Source: Desmodus rotundus (lineage: Eukaryota > Chordata > Mammalia > Chiroptera > Phyllostomidae). From it: DNA of 64,000 nucleotides. The translations under genes and the position numbers were made by a program. The DNA lies in assembly GCF_022682495.2 (NCBI RefSeq), contig NC_071392.1, positions 70,392,097 through 70,456,096 on the forward strand. Reading direction: 5' to 3'. Below the pieces are notes generated by a model. It saw only the letters and a list, made by a program, of their open reading frames with translations, did not search any database and had not been told where the DNA came from. Shown here in pieces: positions 58,608 to 64,000 of this stretch; within the stretch, counting starts at the first letter, position 1, and every line of letters starts with the position of its first letter.

Positions 58608-60533
58608 AATTTTTTTATTTTTTAAATATGTTTTATTGATTATGCTATTACAGTTGTTCCATTCCCCCCCCTTTAATTCTGCTCCACCCTGTGCACCCCC
58701 TTCCACCCACATTCTCCCCCTTTAGTTCATATCCATGGGTTATATATGTAAGTTCTTTGGCTTCTACATTTCCCATACTATTCTTAACCTCTCCCTATCT
58801 ATCTTCTACCTACCATTTATGCTACTTATTCTCTGTACCTTTCCCTGTTCTCTCCCCCTCCTACTCCCCTGCTGATAACCCTCCATGTGATCTCCATTTC
58901 TGTGATTGTTCCTGTTCTAGTTGTTTGTTTAGTTTGCTTTTGTTTTAGGTTTGGTTGTTAATAACTGTGAGTTGTCATTTTACTGTTCATATGTTTTATC
59001 TTCTTTTTCTTAGATAAGTCCCTTTAACATTTCATATAATAAGGGCTTGGTGATAATGAACTCTTTTAATTTGACTTGATCTGGGAAACACTTTATCTGC
59101 CTTTCCATTCTAAATGATAGCTTTGCTGGATAGAGGACTCTTGGATGTAAGTCCTTTCCCTTCATGATTTCAAATACTTCTTTCCAGCCCCTTCTTGCCT
59201 GCAAGGTTTCTTTTGAGAAATCAGCTGATAGTCTTATGGGAACTCCTTTGTAACTGTTTCCTTTTCTCTTGCTGCTTTTAAAATTCTCTCCTTATCTTTA
59301 ATCTTGGCCTATGTAAGTATGAAGTGCCTTGGTGTGTGCTTCCTTGGGTCCAGCTTCTTTGGGACTCTCTGAGCCCCACTTCCCGAACTTCCTGAAAGTC
59401 TATTTCCTTTTCCAGATTAAGAAAGTTCTCCTTCATTTTTTTTTTCAAATAAGTTTTTGATTTCTTGCTGTTTCTCTTCTCCATCTGGCACCCCTGTGAC
59501 TCAGATGTTGGATTGTTTAAAGATGTCCTGGAGGTTCCTAAGCATCCCCTCATTTTTTTGAATTCTTGTTTCTTCATTGTGTTCTGGTTGAATGTTTCTT
59601 TCTTCTTTCTGGTCCACACTGTTGATTTGAGTCCCGTCACTGTTGGTTCCCTGTACATTTTCCTTTATTTCACTTAGCATAGCCTTCATTTTTTCATCTG
59701 ATTTGTGACCATATTCAACCATTTCTTGAGCTTCCTGATTACCAGTGTTTTGAACTCTGCTTCAGAGAGGTTGGCTATCTCTTCATCGCTTACTTGTATT
59801 TTTTCTGGAGCTTTGATCTGTTCTTTCATTTGGGCCATTTTTTTTTTTTGGTCTGGGTGTACCTATTATGTAGTAAGGGGCAGAGCCTTAGGTGTTCACC
59901 AGGGTGGGGCAACCCATGTTGCTGCTTTGTGACACTGTATGTGGGGGAGGGGTTCAGGAGGGAATAATGCCACTTGCTCCACTCTCTGCCAGTTTTCAGT
60001 CACTTCCCCCACTACCCACAAGCAAATTGGGCCCTTCTGGTGCTGATTCCTGGGTAGGTGGGCTTGTGTAGGTTCTAGGACCCTGTGGGTCTCTCCAACA
60101 AACTCTCCTGTGAAGCTGGGAGTTTTTCCTGCTGCCTCCTCAACCCCCATAGGTGTTTTCAGTCAGAGGCTTTGAGGCTTTATTTCCCCACACTGAAACT
60201 CTGGGCTGCATGGTCTGTCTGGCTCCCCAGTAGTTCCTCCTGGTTTATCTGCACATGAATGTGGGACCACCCAGTTTGCAATTTGCTGCCTCACTGGGTC
60301 CTCCAGCCGCCGCCTTGCTGTGAGTCCTCTCTACTCAGCTGCCTGTCTCTGCCCCTCCTACCAGTCTGGATGAATGTTTCTTCTTTAACTCCTTGGTTGT
60401 CAGACTGCCCTAGAGTTCAATTTTCTGTCAGTTCTGGTTGTTTTTTGTTTTTAAATTTGTTGTTGTCCTTCTTTTAGTTGTGTGAGGAGGCACAGTGTCT
60501 CTACCTAGGCCTCCATCTTGGCTGGAAGTCCTC
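58608..60533 (-). mobile_element. ORF1-only LINE (HAL1-like), apparently full length
   Basis: A 1926-bp minus-strand element bounded by a perfect 15-bp duplication CAGAGACTACATTTT (58593-58607 and 60534-60548). On the minus strand it starts TCCAGCCAAGATGGAGGCC and continues with a 5' untranslated region rich in CpG-derived sites. ORF1 fragments lie at 59501-59722 and 59278-59658 (KMKAMLSEIKENVQGT, FKKMRGCLGTSRTSL). The 3' untranslated region ends in AATCAATAAAACATATTTAAA. ORF2 is absent and ORF1 is frameshifted. The long exact duplication and intact 5' end indicate a complete, relatively recent insertion rather than a truncated LINE-1. Confidence 0.9.
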
Positions 60534-60599
60534 CAGAGACTACATTTTTCATTTCCAAATTTCTCCCTAGTCCTTTTTTTATTCACCTGTTCTCCTTTT

Positions 60600-61790
60600 A
60601 TATATTTTTTAAAAGACGGCTTTAATGAGGAATAATTGATATACAAAAGAACCTACACATACTAACTTCATAACAATTTGCTGAGTACCAAACATATGCA
60701 TCCCCATGTGACTATCCCCACAATCAAGGTAATAAACATATTCATCACATCCACAAGTTTCCTCACATCTGTTATGCTTTTTTTGTTTGGTTAGGTTTGG
60801 TTTGGTTTGTGGTAAGAACACTTAACATGAGGTATACTCTCTTAACAAGAATTTTAAATGCACAATGGAGTATTGTTACTTCTTGACTCTATAGTGTGCT
60901 GTAGATCTGTAAAACTGAGTCATCTTACATAACTGAACTTTATACTATTGAATAATTCTCTATTTCTCTCTTCACTAAGCCCCTGTCAACCATCATCCTA
61001 CTCTCTAAGAGTTTACAATTTTAGATACCTCATAAAAGTGGAATCATGCTGTATTTGTCTTTCTGTTACTGGCTTTAACTTAGGATAACATCCTCTAGGT
61101 TTATGTATGGTATTGCATATGGCAGGATTTCCTTGTTTTTTTAAAGGCTGAAATATATTCCATTTACATATTTATATGTATATATACAAAAATATATATC
61201 ACATTTTCTTTAACCATTCATCCATTGATACACATTTAAATTGTTATTTTGGATACTGTTAATAATGTGGAAATAAATATAGGAATACAAATATTTCTTC
61301 AAGATACTGATTTCACTGTTTTTGGATATATACATATAAGTAAGATTGCTGGATCATATGGTAGTTCTACTTTTAATTTTTTGATGAACCTTCATACAGT
61401 TTCCATAGTGGCTGCATCATTTTATGTTCTCACCAACAGTATAAAAGGGTTGAGGGGTGTACAACCTGCAGCCCCTGGGCCACACACAGCCCAGGATGGC
61501 TGTGAATGTGGCCCAATACAAAATCATGAATTTACGTAAAACATTATAATATTATTTTATGATTACTTGTCACAGTGTATTTAATGTGTGGCCCAAGACA
61601 ACTCTTCTTCCAGTGTGGCACAGAGACACCAAAAGGTTGGACACCCCTGGCTCTACATCATAGCCAAGACAATCTTTTTTCCTAGTAAAAGCCATCCTAA
61701 TAGGCGTGAGGTGATATTTCATTGTGACTTTAATTTGCATTTCCATGATGAAATCAGGACATGTGATGTCTCTAGTTTTATTCTTTTTAA
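60600..61790 (-). mobile_element. Old LINE-1 (L1M-type), minus strand, hosting a hAT element
   Basis: Inverted 3' untranslated sequence (CTTTAATGAGGAATAATTGA, CCACAATCAAGGTAATAAAC) leads into inverted ORF2 end, including TTGCTGGATCATATGGTAGT and CATAGTGGCTGCATCATTTT. It resumes after the hAT insertion with CATCCTAATAGGCGTGAGGT. A younger LINE-1 follows from about 61790. Confidence 0.75.
61452..61649 (-). mobile_element. Non-autonomous hAT transposon, MER30-like
   Basis: Read on the minus strand it starts CAGGGGTGTCCAACCTTTTG and continues with GAAGAAGAGTTGTCTTGGGC. It ends with a complementary terminus (GGTTGTACACCCCTC). This is the pattern of the MER30/Charlie12 family. It is 198 bp with no coding capacity. 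A clean 8-bp duplication was not recognised. Confidence 0.7.
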
Positions 61791-64000
61791 AAAAATTACT
61801 ATTGTTCAATTACAGTTGTCCCAATTTTTCCACACTTGCTCTCCCCTGCCCCTCCCCCTCCCACAATCAGTCCCCACCTTGTTGTCCATGCCCATGGGAC
61901 ATTTATACATGTTTCTTGCCCCTTTCCCATCTTCCCCCTGTTTTCCTACTCTCCTTTCCCCTCTGACCACTGTCAGTTTGTCCTTTATTTCCATATGTCT
62001 TGTTCTATTTTGCTTGGTTATTTGTTTTGTTCATTAGGTTCCACTCATAGGTGAGATCATATGGTATTTGTCCCTCATCACTTGGCTTATTTCACTTAGC
62101 TTAATACCTTCCAGTTCCATCCATGCTGTCACAAAAGTAGGAGCTCCTTCTTTCTTTTGGTTGCATAGCATTCCATTATGTAAATGTACCACAGCTTTTT
62201 GGTTCCACTCATTTACTGATGGGCATGTAGGCTGTTTCCAGCAATGGCTACTGTGAATAAAACTGCTATGAACATTGGGGTGCATGGGGTCTTTTGAATT
62301 TGTGTTTTAAGATTTTTAGGGTATATCCCAGCAGTGGAATCACTGGGTCAAAAGGTAGTTCCATTCTTAGTTTTTTGGGGAAACTGCATACTGTTTTCCA
62401 CAGTGGCTGCACCAGTTTGCATTCCCATCAACAGGGTGCTAGGGTTCCCTTCTCTCCCAACCTCACCAGCACTTGTTTCTTGATATATTAATGATGACCA
62501 CTCTGACCTGTATGAAGTGGTATCTCATTGTGGTTTTAATTTGCATCCTCTCTGATGGCTAGTGATGTTGAGCAATCTTTCATATGTCTATGGGCCTTCT
62601 GTATGTCTTCTTAGAAAAGTGTCTATTCAGGTCCTTTGCCCATTTTGGATTGCTTGTCCTCCTGATGTGGAGTCATGTGAGTTCTTTTTATATTTGGAGA
62701 ACAAACCGATGTCTGTGGTATCATTAGCAAATATGTCTTCCCATGCGGTTGGTTCCCTTTTTCTTTTGTTGATGTTTTCTTTAGCCGTGCAGAAGCTTTT
62801 TAGTTTGTTGTAGTTCCATTTGTTTATTCTTTCCTTTATATCCCTTGCTCTCAGGACTGTATAGGTGAAAATATTGCTGCATGGGATATCTGATATTTTC
62901 CTGCTTTTATTCTCCTCCAGGATTTTTATGGTGTCATGACTTATATTTAAGTCTTTTATCCATCTTGAATTTATTTTTGTGTATGGTGTAAGTTGGTGGT
63001 CTACTTTCTTTTTTTCTTTTTGCGTGAACCTGTCCAGATCTCCCAACACTATTTGTTGAAGAGGCTATTTTTATTTCGGTTTATGTTCCTTCTGCCTTTG
63101 TCAAATATGAATTGACTATAGAGACTTGGGTTTATCTCTGGGCTCTCTATTCTGTTTCATTGATCTATGTGTCTCTTCTTATGCCAGTACCACACTGTTT
63201 AGATTACTGTGACCTTGTAATATAGTTTGATATCAGGTATTGTGAACCCTCCTACTTTGTTCTTCTTTCTGTAAATTGCTGAGGGTATTTGGGGTCATTT
63301 ATGGTTCCATATAAATTTTTGAAATATTTGTTCCATATCTGTGAAATATGTCATAAGTATTTTGATAGGGATTGTGTTGAATCTATAAATTGTTTTGCGT
63401 AGTATGGACATTTTGATAATGTTATTTCTGCCAATCCATGAACATGGTATATACTTCCATTTATTTGTGTCTTTTTTTGATATTTATTTTTTGAGGGGAT
63501 GAGATAAGACTTTATTTTATTTTGTTTTAACATTTTTTATTGTTTTTCAAGTACAGTTTTCTGCCTCTTCCCCCCCCCACCCCTCATCACCACCCCAGCA
63601 CCCCCCACCTCCCTCCCCTGTTTCCACCCCCCCTTGTTATTTTCTATGTGTCCTTCATAATTGTTCCTGCAAATCCTTCACCCTTTCCCCCTGAAATTCC
63701 CTCCCCTCTTGTCACTGTCAGCTTGTTCTCAATTTCAGTGTCTTTGGTTATATTTTGCTTGCTTGTTCATTTTGTTGATTAGGTTCCTGTTAAAGGTGAG
63801 ATCATATGGTATTTGTCTTTCACTGCCTGTGTCTTTCTTAATTTCTTTCTTCAGTGTTCTATAGTTTTCTGAGTATATGCCTTTTACCTTTAAGTTTATT
63901 GCCAGGTACTTTATTTTTCTTGTTACTATAGTAAATGGGTTTTTTTTCCCCCTAATTTCTGTTTCTGATATTTCATTGTTGATGTACAAAAGTGCCTTTG
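61791..64000 (-). mobile_element. LINE-1, minus strand, running off the window end
   Basis: The inverted 3' end starts after a T-rich run near 61790. The ORF2 C-terminus lies at 62034-62285 (HCWKQPTCPSVNEWNQKAV), and further ORF2 fragments at 62627-63049 and 63735-63989 (SENYRTLKKEIKKDT). All frames are broken. A short LINE-1 tail (63475-63827) is inserted in it. It is the outermost part of intron 1 seen here. Confidence 0.88.
63475..63827 (-). mobile_element. 5'-truncated LINE-1 tail nested in LINE-1 ORF2
   Basis: A 353-bp inverted LINE-1 3' end, with poly-T and C-rich 3' untranslated sequence, interrupts ORF2 of the surrounding element. The duplication TGTGTCTTT lies at 63466-63474 and 63828-63836. 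The host ORF2 sequence reads through once the insert is removed. Confidence 0.82.

Noticed and set aside
1..64000. CRISPR array, bacterial operon, phage or plasmid content
   Set aside because: No regular spaced repeats, no dense gene packing or ribosome-binding sites. Introns, SINEs and LINEs show mammalian nuclear DNA.

Overview
This is mammalian nuclear DNA, almost certainly from a yangochiropteran (micro)bat. It is AT-rich, most long open frames lie in repeats, and split exons have GT..AG borders. At least eight copies of the tRNA-derived bat VES SINE are present (head GCCCTGGCTGG..., or tail-first as ...CCAGCCAGGGC), along with bat-type LINE-1 / ORF1-only LINEs. Ancient mammalian repeats (L2, MIR, MLT1, MER5/MER30-like hAT) form the background.

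The one functional gene recognised is SLC13A1 (NaS1, the sodium-sulfate cotransporter of kidney and gut brush border), on the minus strand. Six consecutive internal coding exons can be placed by protein similarity, splice sites and matching phase. They are the second to seventh coding exons, at 42539-42667, 32705-32841, 30027-30214, 29396-29453, 29269-29317 and 3415-3566, covering about residues 34-271 of roughly 595. The first coding exon was not found and should lie beyond 64000 or be missed. The remaining exons should lie before position 1. Essentially the whole window is therefore SLC13A1 intron.

Layout from low to high coordinate: 1-3414 is the intron after exon 7 (an inverted LINE-1 tail, a MIR, a GATA repeat). 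3567-29268 is the 25.7-kb intron 6, carrying an MLT1 LTR, L2, several LINE-1/ORF1-only LINEs, two VES SINEs, a DNA-transposon MITE, a candidate CTCF site and one unexplained open frame. 29269-32841 holds four closely spaced exons, two of them only 78 bp apart. 32842-42538 is intron 2, with L2 fragments, a VES SINE and a processed NTAN1 pseudogene. 42668-64000 is part of intron 1. It is dominated by a three-level nested insertion (LTR inside ORF1-only LINE inside LINE-1, 43640-51696), a second MITE copy with a perfect hairpin, a full-length ORF1-only LINE, and nested LINE-1s running off the right edge.

No novel gene system was found. The most noteworthy items are the NTAN1 retrocopy with its target-site duplication, the family of about 2-kb LINEs carrying only ORF1, the nested insertion, the MITE-derived hairpin, and an unidentified 119-codon open frame at 16652-17008. 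Family names of repeats were assigned from memory of consensus sequences, not from a search.
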